Positions 1-8,426 are shown, numbered from the stretch's first letter. The stretch is DNA of 15,258 bases from Clostridia bacterium (GCA_017452335.1 JAFTMP010000043.1:1-15258); one strand, 5' to 3'. Made by a program: numbers and translations. The notes: generated from the sequence alone by a model not told the origin.

Positions 1-141
1 CGCCCCGAACATATTGCCGTGGTCGGTAATCGCCAGTGCCCCTTGTCCCATGTCCTTTGCCGCGCGGGGCAGATCCTCAATTCTGCAGGCACCGTCCAGC
101 ATGCTGTATTCACTGTGCACGTGTAAATGGACAAATGACAT
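1..141 (-). CDS. dnaE: DNA polymerase III subunit alpha, N-terminal fragment (cut by window edge)
   Basis: Only the first 47 codons are in the window; the gene runs off the left edge. The translated start contains HLHVHSEYSMLDGA followed by ITDHGNMFG, the first metal-binding motifs of the PHP domain that opens bacterial replicative DNA polymerase III alpha subunits. The protein would be the catalytic subunit of the replicative polymerase. The ATG at 141 is preceded by an AAAGGAG ribosome binding site lying just after the whiA stop, a gap of 15 bp, so the two genes are almost certainly cotranscribed. whiA next to dnaE is a usual Firmicutes arrangement. A different PHP-domain protein cannot be fully excluded from 47 residues, but the HSEYSMLDG and TDHGNMFG pair is typical of DnaE. 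Confidence 0.9.
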   Translation of the reverse strand, partial: MSFVHLHVHSEYSMLDGACRIEDLPRAAKDMGQGALAITDHGNMFGA

Positions 142-156
142 GGCTACTCCTTTCTT

Positions 157-1122
157 TTACTCCTCCAAAGCTCCCTGCTCGGGTGCTTGCGCGGCATGAT
201 GCTCGATCTTCGCAGTACATTTTTCATACTGCTCGGCAATTTTCTTTAGGCGATGGTTGACCCCCGATTTGGTGATGGGCGGGTCATGCAACTTTGCTAA
301 TTCTATAAGTGAGCTTTCGGGGTGCTCCAAGCGGATGGTTGCCGTGGTTTGCAGCTCTTCGCTAAGCAGCTCAAACACGCCCGCACTCATCAGCGCCTTG
401 ATCATGCGGATATGCTCCTGTGCCTTGCCCGTCATTTTAAAAATGTTTGCGGCATCGCAATTGGAGCGCCTGTTTTGCGCGTTGCGGATATCCTTCATGA
501 TCTTCACGTTCATAATGGTCAGTGCCGCGCCCGAGGCACCGATGGTGGTCAAAAAGTCCTCCACGTTTTCACTTTCCTTGATGTAGACCACGTGGCTGGT
601 CTTGCGGGTGGTGTATTTGGGCGAAAGTCCGTATTTATCAAGCAGCTCCACAATGGTGCTTGCCAGATAAGCGTTTTCAAAGATCAGCTCCACCCGATAG
701 CCGCTGTTGGGATCGGTTGCCGTGCCCGCCGTGAGAAAAGCGCCTCTTAAAAAATGCTTGAAGCACTCCTCGCAGTGAAACATGTTGGGTGAAACCGCCC
801 CTTCCCAGTCACCCTCCCCTGCATATTCTGCAAAAAGGGTCTGCAGGTCGGCTTTTGCCGACACTGTCAGCTTATAACTGCTGATCTTTCCTTCTCCCGA
901 CTTTTTTTCGCTGACATACAAGTTTCCTTGAATACCGTACAGTTCCTTTAAAAAATGCAGGATCAGCAACACCGTTTTTTCATTTTCCGTTACCAGTCTG
1001 ATCTTTTCGGGCATGAACACGTTTCCCGAAAGGAGCAGACCATACAGAAACGCTTTTTTACAGCACTTGCTTTTTACGGGAAGTGCGCAAAGATCATTTT
1101 TGGTTTCCTGGCAAAAAGACAT
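157..1122 (-). CDS. whiA: WhiA-family DNA-binding protein
   Basis: A 321-residue protein of normal WhiA length. It begins MSFCQETKNDL and has the KCCKKAFLYGLLLS segment that opens the LAGLIDADG-homing-endonuclease-like N-terminal half. The C-terminal half holds the family helix-turn-helix region (residues about 270-305), including ITKSGVNHRLKKI. WhiA is known in actinobacteria as a sporulation-septation transcription factor; in Bacillus it is nucleoid-associated and affects division and chromosome segregation. Translation starts at an ATG behind a GGAAGGTGG site. It lies 34 bp downstream of murB and 15 bp upstream of dnaE. In most Firmicutes rapZ and yvcK immediately precede whiA; neither is present between murB and whiA here. 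Identification is by recognisable family sequence; the role in this organism is inferred. Confidence 0.93.
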   Translation of the reverse strand: MSFCQETKNDLCALPVKSKCCKKAFLYGLLLSGNVFMPEKIRLVTENEKTVLLILHFLKELYGIQGNLYVSEKKSGEGKISSYKLTVSAKADLQTLFAEYAGEGDWEGAVSPNMFHCEECFKHFLRGAFLTAGTATDPNSGYRVELIFENAYLASTIVELLDKYGLSPKYTTRKTSHVVYIKESENVEDFLTTIGASGAALTIMNVKIMKDIRNAQNRRSNCDAANIFKMTGKAQEHIRMIKALMSAGVFELLSEELQTTATIRLEHPESSLIELAKLHDPPITKSGVNHRLKKIAEQYEKCTAKIEHHAAQAPEQGALEE

Positions 1123-1156
1123 TTGCCCACCTTCCTTTTCTTATTTTGTCCCAAAC

Positions 1157-2068
1157 TTAGAAATAAATAATTTCTCTTTCGATATGAATGCCGTGCAGTT
1201 CATAAATTCTTTGGGTGATGAGTGCCATCAGCTCCTTGACCTGTGCGCTTGTGGCATTTCCCTTATTGATGACAAAGCCTGCATGCTTTTCGGAAACTGC
1301 CGCATCGCCCACAGCATAGCCCTTTAGTCCTGCTTCGTCGATGAGCTTGGCGGTAAAATAACCGGGATAACGCTTAAAGGCACTGCCTGCGCTGGGATAT
1401 TCCAGGGGCTGTTTGCTTTTTCTGCGTGCCATGTAATCATCCATGGTGGCGCGGATTTCCGCGGGATCGCCTTCCTTTAACTCCAGCTCCACGTCCAAGA
1501 TCACCTTGTCAGTGCCCATATAGGCGCTGTGTCGGTAGGAAAAGCCATGCTCAACCCCCGAAAGCGTGCCGAAAGACCCGCTTGCTCTGTCATAATAGCG
1601 GCTTTTTTTCACCACATAAGACAACTCACCGTCATAAGCGCCCGCGTTCATATACACGCCGCCCCCAAGGCTTCCGGGAATACCGTATCCAAACTCCAAC
1701 CCCGAAAGACCTTCCTTTTGCACAAGGCTTGCAAGGGTGGTCAGTCCGATCCCGGCACCCGCCTTGATGGTGGTTCCTTCAATATTCACAAAACTTAAAT
1801 CCCTTGTGAAAAGGATGGCGCCGTCAACCCCCTCGTCGGGGAAGAGGATGTTTGATCCGCTTCCCACAACGCGCAGGGGAATGCTATGCTCTGCCGTTAA
1901 CCGAAAGATCTCCAATACTCCTTCCTCAGTTGCAGGATACAGTGCATAGCGGACGGGTCCGCCAATGCGAAAGCTGCTGCATTTGGAAAGAGGCTTTTCT
2001 CTTTGATAGGTGAGAAGTCCTTGTCTTTGCGCTTCGTCTAAGCGTTTGATGAATTCCTCGTGAAACAT
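1157..2068 (-). CDS. murB: UDP-N-acetylenolpyruvoylglucosamine reductase
   Basis: 303 residues, the length of the compact type II MurB found in Firmicutes. MurB uses NADPH and FAD to reduce UDP-GlcNAc-enolpyruvate to UDP-MurNAc, the second committed step of cytoplasmic peptidoglycan precursor synthesis. Visible motifs are FRIGGP near residue 33, the FAD-binding VGSGSN at 68-73, YMNAGAY near 139-145, SYRHS at 177-181 with the substrate-binding Arg, and PSAGSAFKR at 225-233 with the catalytic Ser229. A C-terminal HIEREI places the likely catalytic Glu at 299. The ATG at 2068 follows a GGAAGGAG site. The gene sits 42 bp after tyrS and 34 bp before whiA, so it is part of the long minus-strand run. 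All key residues look intact. Confidence 0.96.
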   Translation of the reverse strand: MFHEEFIKRLDEAQRQGLLTYQREKPLSKCSSFRIGGPVRYALYPATEEGVLEIFRLTAEHSIPLRVVGSGSNILFPDEGVDGAILFTRDLSFVNIEGTTIKAGAGIGLTTLASLVQKEGLSGLEFGYGIPGSLGGGVYMNAGAYDGELSYVVKKSRYYDRASGSFGTLSGVEHGFSYRHSAYMGTDKVILDVELELKEGDPAEIRATMDDYMARRKSKQPLEYPSAGSAFKRYPGYFTAKLIDEAGLKGYAVGDAAVSEKHAGFVINKGNATSAQVKELMALITQRIYELHGIHIEREIIYF

Positions 2069-2110
2069 GGGCTTACTCCTTCCCTATACCGATCTATACC
2101 TTATCTGTTC

Positions 2111-3334
2111 TTATGCCAAAACAAATCTGTGGAATACCTTCTTGCCCTTCTTGATCACCACATCCCCTTCAAATGCTTCAAGGGATACGGTGGCATCAAA
2201 GGCTTCTACCTTATTGTCACCCAGTGCCACGCCGCCCTGCTGAATCAGACGTCTTGCTTCTCCCTTGGAGGGCGCGAGCTTAGAGCACACCAGCATGTCG
2301 ATCACGGTGATCTTGCCATCGGTGAACTGCTCAGCGCTCAGCGTGGTGGTGGGCATATATTCGCTAATCATCGCACCGGAGAAGACCGCTCTTGCGGCAT
2401 CTCTTGCCTTGTCTGCTTCTTCCTTGCCGTGTACAAGGGCGGTCAGCTCGTAAGCAAGGATCTCCTTTGCCTCGTTGATGCGGCTTCCTTCCCAGCTTTC
2501 CATTGCTTCGATCTCTTCAATGGGCAGGAAGGTGAGCATCTTTAAGCACTTGATCACGTCTGCATCGTTTACGTTTCTCCAGTACTGGAAGAACTCGTAA
2601 GGAGGCGTCTTCTTGGCATCCAGCCACACAGCACCCTTCTGGGTCTTACCCATCTTCTTGCCCTCGGAATTGAGAAGCAGGGTGATGGTCATGGCGTGGG
2701 CGTCCTTACCAAGCTTTCTTCTGATCAGCTCCGTACCGCCCAGCATGTTGGACCACTGGTCGTCTCCGCCGAACTGCATGTTACAGCCGTACTTCTGATA
2801 GAGCATGTAGAAGTCGTAGGACTGCATGATCATATAGTTGAATTCTAAGAAGGAAAGACCCTTCTCCATTCTCTGCTTGTAGCACTCAGCGGAAAGCATT
2901 CTGTTTACCGAGAAGCAGCTGCCCACTTCTCTTAAAACCTGAACGTAGTTCAAATCCATCAGCCAGTCTGCGTTGTTGACCATCATTGCCTTGCCGTCGG
3001 AGAAGTCGATAAAGCGGCTCATCTGCTCCTTGAAGCATTCGCAGTTGTGCCGGATAGTCTCCTCGGTCATCATCTGGCGCATATCGGTTCTGCCCGAGGG
3101 GTCGCCGATCATGGCAGTACCGCCGCCAATGAGGGCGATAGGTCTGTTGCCTGCCATCTGCAGTCTCTTCATGAGGCACAGTGCCATGAAGTGACCCACG
3201 TGCAGGCTGTCTGCAGTGGGGTCAAAGCCGATGTAGAACACCGCCTTGCCCTCATTGACCATATTTTTGATCTCTTCTTCGTTGGTTACCTGGGCGATCA
3301 GCCCTCTTCTGACAAGTTCTTCGTAAAGTTGCAT
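2111..3334 (-). CDS. tyrS: Tyrosine--tRNA ligase
   Basis: 407 residues, normal for bacterial TyrRS. This class I synthetase charges tRNA-Tyr in the cytoplasm. The HIGH-equivalent motif is HVGH (45-48), tyrosine-pocket residues lie in FGGDDQWSN (about 188-196), and the KMSKS-equivalent is KMGKT (227-231), the usual form for the TyrS branch. The C-terminus from about residue 340 has an S4 RNA-binding domain (SKGEARRLIQQGGVALGDNKV region). The ATG follows an AAAGGA site. In many Firmicutes tyrS is monocistronic behind a tyrosine T-box leader. Here the gap to recN is only 50 bp and leaves no room for a T-box, so transcription probably comes from the upstream run. I see no terminator and no convincing promoter in that gap. 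Confidence 0.96.
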   Translation of the reverse strand: MQLYEELVRRGLIAQVTNEEEIKNMVNEGKAVFYIGFDPTADSLHVGHFMALCLMKRLQMAGNRPIALIGGGTAMIGDPSGRTDMRQMMTEETIRHNCECFKEQMSRFIDFSDGKAMMVNNADWLMDLNYVQVLREVGSCFSVNRMLSAECYKQRMEKGLSFLEFNYMIMQSYDFYMLYQKYGCNMQFGGDDQWSNMLGGTELIRRKLGKDAHAMTITLLLNSEGKKMGKTQKGAVWLDAKKTPPYEFFQYWRNVNDADVIKCLKMLTFLPIEEIEAMESWEGSRINEAKEILAYELTALVHGKEEADKARDAARAVFSGAMISEYMPTTTLSAEQFTDGKITVIDMLVCSKLAPSKGEARRLIQQGGVALGDNKVEAFDATVSLEAFEGDVVIKKGKKVFHRFVLA

Positions 3335-3384
3335 GATTATAGAATCCTTTCGTTTTTAAACGTCATTTTGATAATATTTTATGT

Positions 3385-5097
3385 TTATACGCATTCCTGC
3401 GGTGCTTGCTGTCCTGCATTTAACAGCTCTTCCGCACCGTCAAGAATGGATTTGGTAATTTCAATTCCGCCCATGATGCGGGCAAGCTCTTCAATTCTGC
3501 CGCTTCTTGAAAGAAGGGCGACCTGTGTACGGTTTCTGCCGTCCACCTGGCTTTTGCTGATCTTATAGTGATTGTGTCCGCACGCCGCGACCTGCGCGGA
3601 GTGGGTGATGCAAAACACCTGGGTATACGCCGAGATCTCTCTCAGCTTAATACCGATCTTCTGGGAGGTTTTGCCCGAAATACCGGTGTCGATCTCGTCA
3701 AAGACCAGCGAGGGTGTTGCTTCCTTATCGGCAAGTGCCACCTTCAGCGCCAGCATGATGCGCGAAAGCTCTCCCCCCGAAGCGATATCGGAAAGGGGCT
3801 TTGGAAGCTCGCCGGGGTTGGTGACGATCATAAAGCACACGCTGTCCACGCCAAGGGCTCCAAGCTTTGGAATACCCGCCGCAGAGCATTCCTCCTTGAC
3901 GGCAATGCTAAAGGTGACCTTTTCAAGATCCAAATAGCGCACCTGGCTGTTGACTGCCTTTTCAAGCTGTCCTGCCCCTGCCTTACGCAGGTTGCTGAGC
4001 TTCTCCGCTTCCCTTCGGGCATCGGCAACCGATGCTTCCAGCGCTTCTTTAAGCTCCTGCAGCTCGCTTTCTCTCTTAGCATACTGCATCAGCTTTTCCT
4101 TTGCACTCTGCTCATAGGCAATCACATCGGAAAGCTCCCCGCCGTATTTCTTTTTGAGTGCCTTGATCAAATCCAAGCGATCCTCAATGCGGTTTAATTC
4201 CTCTGCGGGGTTGTCTGTACAAAGCTCGCAAACGCTGTATGCCGAGCGCGCGATCTCCTCCAATTCCAGCCTGCAGGCGGTGAGGCGCGCAATGTATTCT
4301 TCACTCCCCTCCAGCACATCGGAGAGCTGTTCCAGTGCCGTGCCTGCGATCTCAATAAGATCCCCTGCACTGCCCCCTTTTTCATTTTTGTAAAGAGCTC
4401 TGTAGACGATGCGCGCCTGCTTTGCCAGCTTTTGCGCATCTCTGACCACCTTTTTGCGGTTTTCCAGCTCCTCATCCTCGCCCTGCTTCAGCTTTGCCTC
4501 GGAAATTTCCTTAATGGCAAGCTTTAAGGCTTTGACGGTCTGCTCCTTTTGACCCTCATCCTTTAACAGCGCGGTTAACTTGATCTTTAAGCCGATGGAG
4601 CGGTTATAGGCATCCTTATAGCGCGCCAGTTGCTCCTCGCATCCCGCAAAACGGTCAAGCAAGCCGATATGGGTTTCGCTTCTTAAAAGAGTTTGGGTAT
4701 CGTGCTGACCGTGGATGCACAGCAGGATCTGCCCTGCAGTGCGCAGTTTTGAAAGCGGAACGGCTCTGCCGTTGATCTTGCATCCGTTTTTTCCCTCTGT
4801 AGTCAGGCTCCTTAAAAGAAGCAGCTCACCGTTTTCATCGGGAAGGATCTCTTCTTCCGCAAGCCTTTTCAAACTGTATGCATCAATATCGGTAAAAAGT
4901 CCTTCTACCAGCGCCTCTTTTTCCCCGTTTCGAATCAGATCCTTATCACTCTTCGCGCCCAAAAGCATGCGCAGTGAGCCGATAATGATGGACTTTCCCG
5001 CGCCCGTTTCACCGGTGAGCACGCTGAGTCCCTTCGAGAAATCCAAATCCAGCGTTTTGATTACCGCAATATTCTCAATGTGTAGTGCTGACAGCAC
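3385..5097 (-). CDS. recN: DNA repair protein RecN
   Basis: 570 residues, full length for RecN, an SMC-like ATPase that gathers and protects DNA ends during double-strand break repair. The Walker A motif is GETGAGKS at 29-36. The ABC signature SGGELS is at 440-445 and Walker B, with LVFDEID, is at about 464-470. The intervening residues (about 150-390) are charged and helical and form the coiled-coil arms with a central hinge. The H-loop equivalent is ITHSAQVAA. The start codon is GTG at 5097, chosen because MLSALHIENIAV aligns with the usual RecN N-terminus and a GAGGTGA site precedes it. It lies 42 bp after argR, the classic argR-recN pairing. The spoIVB-spo0A pair that often follows recN in spore-forming Clostridia is absent. 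Confidence 0.96.
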   Translation of the reverse strand: MLSALHIENIAVIKTLDLDFSKGLSVLTGETGAGKSIIIGSLRMLLGAKSDKDLIRNGEKEALVEGLFTDIDAYSLKRLAEEEILPDENGELLLLRSLTTEGKNGCKINGRAVPLSKLRTAGQILLCIHGQHDTQTLLRSETHIGLLDRFAGCEEQLARYKDAYNRSIGLKIKLTALLKDEGQKEQTVKALKLAIKEISEAKLKQGEDEELENRKKVVRDAQKLAKQARIVYRALYKNEKGGSAGDLIEIAGTALEQLSDVLEGSEEYIARLTACRLELEEIARSAYSVCELCTDNPAEELNRIEDRLDLIKALKKKYGGELSDVIAYEQSAKEKLMQYAKRESELQELKEALEASVADARREAEKLSNLRKAGAGQLEKAVNSQVRYLDLEKVTFSIAVKEECSAAGIPKLGALGVDSVCFMIVTNPGELPKPLSDIASGGELSRIMLALKVALADKEATPSLVFDEIDTGISGKTSQKIGIKLREISAYTQVFCITHSAQVAACGHNHYKISKSQVDGRNRTQVALLSRSGRIEELARIMGGIEITKSILDGAEELLNAGQQAPQECV

Positions 5098-5139
5098 CGC
5101 CGTCTCACCTCACTTTTATCTGTCTTTTGTATAAAGGGC

Positions 5140-5595
5140 TTAGCGCCCTGCAATGATCATGGCGATCTTGCTTTCGATGAGCTCTCCCGCGATCTCGTCG
5201 GACACTGCCACAAAAATAGTGTCATCCCCTGCGATCGTACCGTAAATACAGTTCATTTGCAAAGAGTCCACCGCCGCCGCTGCCGCCATTGCCATGCCGT
5301 TATAGGTCTTTACCACCACAAGGTTTCCTGCTCGCTTGACGGAGATCACCGTTTCGCGAAGAATGGTGTGAAACTTGGCATTGGGTTTGCTGTCGTCCGT
5401 CACAGAGGGAGCGTATTTATAGTGACCCCGGTCCGTGGCGATCTTGATGAGCTTTAACTCTTTGATATCTCTGGAAACGGTCGCCTGGGTGGCTTTAAAG
5501 CCTCCTGCCTTTAAGCGTGCGATCAGCTCCTCCTGCGTTTCCACGTCGTGATCGGTAATGATCTGTAAAATCTGCTTTTGTCTGTTGTTCTTCAT
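5140..5595 (-). CDS. argR: Arginine repressor
   Basis: 151 residues, standard ArgR/AhrC length. Residues 1-70 form the winged helix-turn-helix DNA-binding domain, with ATVSRDIKEL at 38-47 as the recognition-helix region. Residues about 75-151 form the hexamerisation and L-arginine-binding domain with the diagnostic GTIAGDDT at 119-126. With bound arginine such proteins repress arginine biosynthesis and activate catabolism. The ATG follows a weak GGGGA site. It is 39 bp downstream of nadK and 42 bp upstream of recN, its usual position in Firmicutes. No arginine biosynthetic gene is in the window, so its targets lie elsewhere. I found no clear ARG-box near its own start. Confidence 0.96.
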   Translation of the reverse strand: MKNNRQKQILQIITDHDVETQEELIARLKAGGFKATQATVSRDIKELKLIKIATDRGHYKYAPSVTDDSKPNAKFHTILRETVISVKRAGNLVVVKTYNGMAMAAAAAVDSLQMNCIYGTIAGDDTIFVAVSDEIAGELIESKIAMIIAGR

Positions 5596-5634
5596 TAAAA
5601 TTCCCCAGTTCTGCCTGTATAATGCTCGAAAGTA

Positions 5635-6450
5635 CTACCTGCCGTTCATCATTTTTGCCCGCAGGGTATCATAAAACCCTTTATTGATCAGCCGCACAAA
5701 GCGTGCACAAAGCGGACTTTTTTTCACCGTCAGCGTTTGTCCCGCCTCCAGTACCCGCTCTCTGCTGCCATCCAGTGCACAAAGCATACTGCGTCCCAAA
5801 CGGTCGGTATTTTGAATGCGCAGCTCGCTTTTTGATGAAAAGATCAGCGGTCTTGCCGTGAAGGAATGGGCGCACACCGGTGTCAGGCACATACATTCCA
5901 GCGCGGGGTCCACCACACTGCCTCCCGCCGAAAGCGAATAGGCAGTGGAGCCCGTGGGCGTTGCCACGATCATGCCGTCACAGCGATAGTTGCCCACGCT
6001 TCTGCCATCGCAGAAGACCTCCAATTCCACCACGCCCGCAACGCCGTTTTTGGAAACGACCAGATCGTTGAGCGCCGTTGCCTGCTCACCGTTCAGATCC
6101 ACCTGCAGCATCATGCGTTCTTCCACGGTATAATCCCCGGAGATCACACGGTCGATGAGGAGAAAATCCATCCGATCCATCTCTGCAAGATAGCCCAAAT
6201 GTCCGTAATTTACGCCTAAAATCAGGCTTCCGAACCGTGCCGCCCGTTCTGCGACGTGCATAATGGAGCCGTCTCCCCCCAGCACGAACAAAATGTCGGT
6301 GTTGTAATATTCATCGGAATGCTCCGTCATCCCGTCCTGCAACAGGACTGTGGGAATGCCCCGAAAGCGCAGATATTCCATCAGCTCTGCCGCCGCTTTT
6401 TGGTCTCTTTCTTCATTTCGGGCAAGAATTACCGTTGCGTTCATCCGCAC
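5635..6450 (-). CDS. nadK: NAD kinase
   Basis: 271 residues, normal for bacterial NAD kinase, which phosphorylates NAD to NADP in the cytoplasm. The diagnostic GGDGS is at 58-62 (GGDGT in many homologues), NYGHLGYL at 81-88 and NDL at 128-130. The glycine-rich NAD-binding segment CDGMIVATPTGSTAYS is at 157-172. The longest frame starts with GTG at 6450, 12 nt after an AAGGA that overlaps the tlyA stop. An ATG two codons further (6444) with a nearer GGGGTG is almost equally plausible. It follows tlyA by only 8 bp and precedes argR, matching the conserved tlyA-nadK-argR-recN order. Confidence 0.95.
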   Translation of the reverse strand: MRMNATVILARNEERDQKAAAELMEYLRFRGIPTVLLQDGMTEHSDEYYNTDILFVLGGDGSIMHVAERAARFGSLILGVNYGHLGYLAEMDRMDFLLIDRVISGDYTVEERMMLQVDLNGEQATALNDLVVSKNGVAGVVELEVFCDGRSVGNYRCDGMIVATPTGSTAYSLSAGGSVVDPALECMCLTPVCAHSFTARPLIFSSKSELRIQNTDRLGRSMLCALDGSRERVLEAGQTLTVKKSPLCARFVRLINKGFYDTLRAKMMNGR

Positions 6451-6458
6451 ACCCCGCT

Positions 6459-7253
6459 TTATTCCTTACTGTATTCTTGACGGCTACCAAACACCGCCTC
6501 ACGTATTTTTTGATCCCCGATGGGGCACCCGTCTTTATAACGAAACAGTGCCAGATATTCTCTATTTCCATCTCCCCCCAGGATCGGAGAGGGAGAAAGG
6601 TCAACAAGCGTTAGTCCCTGCGCCGAGGCTTTTTCGCAAAGCTCCTTTATCACCCGCAAGTGATCCCGCAGATCGCTGACCACGCCTTTTTTATTTAAGC
6701 TTGCCCTGCCCGCCTCAAACTGCGGTTTGATCAGCGAAATGAAGGGCGCCCCCTCTTTCAGTACCGAAACAAGAGGGGCATAAATATAACTTTGTGAAAT
6801 AAAGGACAAATCCGATACCGCAAGATCAATCTGCTCGGGCAGTGAGTCGGCACAAAGCTCCCGCGCGTTAAACTGCTCCATGGAGATGACCCGCGCGTCA
6901 CTCTTTAAACTCTCATGCAGTTGATCTTTACCCACATCCAAGGCATATACCCGTTTTGCGCCGTGCTCCAGCAGGCACTGGGTAAATCCACCGGTGGATG
7001 CCCCCAGATCAAGGCACACCTTCCCCTGCACATCCGGGGAAAAATCCTTAATTGCCGCCGAAAGCTTCAGCCCCCCTCTGCTCACATAGGGAAATGCTTG
7101 TCCAAGCAGCTCTACGGTTTTTCCCTCTGTATCAGCAGACGCCTTTTTACAGACCCGTCCGTTAAGGAGCACCAAGCCTTCTTTGATGGCAAAGACTGCC
7201 TTTTGCCTGGTGGCACACAGTCCTTCCTTTACAAGATACTGATCTAAGCGCAT
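6459..7253 (-). CDS. tlyA: TlyA-family 16S/23S rRNA 2'-O-methyltransferase
   Basis: 264 residues from the ATG at 7253. An S4 RNA-binding domain occupies about residues 1-60 (MRLDQYLVKEGLC...). It is followed by an FtsJ/RrmJ-like SAM-dependent methyltransferase with SAM motif LDLGASTGGF at 81-90. The K-D-K-E tetrad is visible as K63 (RGGLKL), D148 (SDLSF), K176 (IKPQFE) and E232 (GNREYL). In mycobacteria TlyA makes 2'-O-methylcytidines in 16S and 23S rRNA that affect capreomycin sensitivity; hemolysin annotations are historical. The reading frame stays open 25 codons further upstream into ispA, but MRLDQYL is the family N-terminus and the ATG lies one base after the ispA stop, indicating translational coupling. 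dxs, commonly found between ispA and tlyA, is missing here. Confidence 0.94.
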   Translation of the reverse strand: MRLDQYLVKEGLCATRQKAVFAIKEGLVLLNGRVCKKASADTEGKTVELLGQAFPYVSRGGLKLSAAIKDFSPDVQGKVCLDLGASTGGFTQCLLEHGAKRVYALDVGKDQLHESLKSDARVISMEQFNARELCADSLPEQIDLAVSDLSFISQSYIYAPLVSVLKEGAPFISLIKPQFEAGRASLNKKGVVSDLRDHLRVIKELCEKASAQGLTLVDLSPSPILGGDGNREYLALFRYKDGCPIGDQKIREAVFGSRQEYSKE

Positions 7254-7254
7254 A

Positions 7255-8133
7255 TTACTTCTTTCTGTCCAGCGCCCGCATAGCAAACTCCACCAAATAC
7301 TCGCTACCCTCATAGGGAGAAATGGCATCCACCGCTCTCTTGGTCAGTGCCCGCGCCTTCTTGTAGGCGCCTTCCTTGCCAAGGATCGTTACATAAGTGG
7401 TTTTTCTGTTCTTCACATCGCTGAGCGCGCTCTTGCCCAGGTCCTTTGTGGAAACCGAAACATCCAAAATATCGTCAATGATCTGAAACGCCGCGCCGAA
7501 GTTTGAAGCATAGATCCTTGCCGCCTCGATTTCCTCATCTGCCGCATTTGCCGCAATACAGCCCAGCACGCATGCCGCCTCCAGAAGCGCGCCGGTTTTG
7601 CCGCTGTTGATGCGGTCAAGGTCTGCCGCACTCACCGGCACATCCTCGTTGCGGATATCCTCTTCCTGTCCGCCCACCATGCCAAGATACCCTGCCTTTT
7701 GGGCAAGCACCTGCACAGCCTTGGCGTTTTGTCTGGAAGAGAGGGCGTCATTGCCCGCGATCAAAGCAAACGCCTCGGTCAATAGTGCATCGCCTGCCAG
7801 CATGGCAATGGCTTCGCCGTATACCCGATGGTTGGTGGGGCGTCCGCGCCGCAGATCATCGTTATCCATACAAGGCAGATCGTCGTGGATGAGCGAATAG
7901 GTATGCACCGCCTCCACCGCACAGGCATAAGGCAGCGCCGCCTCCTCATTCCCACCAAAAAGGGTACAAAACTCCAGCGTTAAATGAGGGCGCACCCTCT
8001 TACCGGAAGCGAGCAGTGAATAGCGCATGCTCTTGATCAGATCGGTGTTTCCCGGGAGCGCGGGATAACGGTTCTCAAAGGCATCCTTCACCAGTTGTGC
8101 GTGCTGTTCAAGTCTGATATCTTTTTCTGCCAT
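7255..8133 (-). CDS. ispA: Polyprenyl synthetase (farnesyl/geranylgeranyl diphosphate synthase)
   Basis: 292 residues, the normal length of IspA-type trans-prenyltransferases, which condense isopentenyl diphosphate with allylic diphosphates to make C15 (or C20) precursors for undecaprenyl phosphate and quinones. The first aspartate-rich motif is DDLPCMDNDDLRRGRPT at 84-100, with the four-residue insert typical of bacterial FPP synthases. The second is DDILD at 220-224. GKRVRPHL (44-51) and GKTGALLEA (178-186) are also as expected. The ATG at 8133 has an ideal AGGAGG seven bases upstream. It is the first gene of the minus-strand run and is preceded by a near-consensus promoter. Chain length (C15 or C20) cannot be fixed from sequence alone. 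xseA/xseB, which usually precede ispA, are absent. Confidence 0.94.
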   Translation of the reverse strand: MAEKDIRLEQHAQLVKDAFENRYPALPGNTDLIKSMRYSLLASGKRVRPHLTLEFCTLFGGNEEAALPYACAVEAVHTYSLIHDDLPCMDNDDLRRGRPTNHRVYGEAIAMLAGDALLTEAFALIAGNDALSSRQNAKAVQVLAQKAGYLGMVGGQEEDIRNEDVPVSAADLDRINSGKTGALLEAACVLGCIAANAADEEIEAARIYASNFGAAFQIIDDILDVSVSTKDLGKSALSDVKNRKTTYVTILGKEGAYKKARALTKRAVDAISPYEGSEYLVEFAMRALDRKK

Positions 8134-8215
8134 GATCGTTCCTCCTGTACCTCTGCCGTATGTAAAGGGTCAATTTGCATTTTCACGCAAAGTACCCCTT
8201 ATATCATCTCTATAC

Positions 8216-8244
8216 ATTATACATAATCTTTGCATAAAAGTCAA
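8216..8244 (-). promoter_or_regulatory. Promoter of the ispA-to-dnaE run
   Basis: On the minus strand a -35 TTGACT (8239-8244), a 17-base spacer and a consensus -10 TATAAT (8216-8221) predict a start near 8209. This gives a 5' leader of about 75 nt before the ispA ATG. No other comparably good promoter was seen in the short gaps further down the run, so this may serve many of the nine genes. Confidence 0.85.
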
Positions 8245-8397
8245 CACTTCTTGCCATTTCAGCGCCTTAAAAAGATTGAATTTTCTATGTACAAACGCGC
8301 TTCTCTTGCACAAAAAGCAGATCGTTTCCATACAACACGCGCACATGAATGCCTTGTATTTTCTCTCTTCTATTTCCTTCTTTTTTGACTTTTCCTC
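8245..8397. other. Spacer between divergent promoters, nothing recognised
   Basis: Part of the 330-bp gene-free stretch 8134-8463. Apart from the two divergent promoters and the ispA ribosome binding site I see no conserved RNA, operator dyad or convincing gene. The plus strand is pyrimidine-rich around 8360-8400. Confidence 0.5.
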
Positions 8398-8426
8398 TTG
8401 CAAAAAGCGTACGGTTGTAGTATAAT
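8398..8426 (+). promoter_or_regulatory. Promoter of the small membrane protein gene
   Basis: TTGCAA (8398-8403), a 17-base spacer and a perfect TATAAT (8421-8426) on the plus strand predict a start near 8433, about 30 nt before the ATG at 8464. Confidence 0.8.

Noticed and set aside
8170..8403. 77-codon minus-strand Cys-containing ORF upstream of ispA
   Set aside because: It overlaps the ispA promoter, so its 5' part would not be transcribed from it, and no ribosome binding site or family resemblance was seen.
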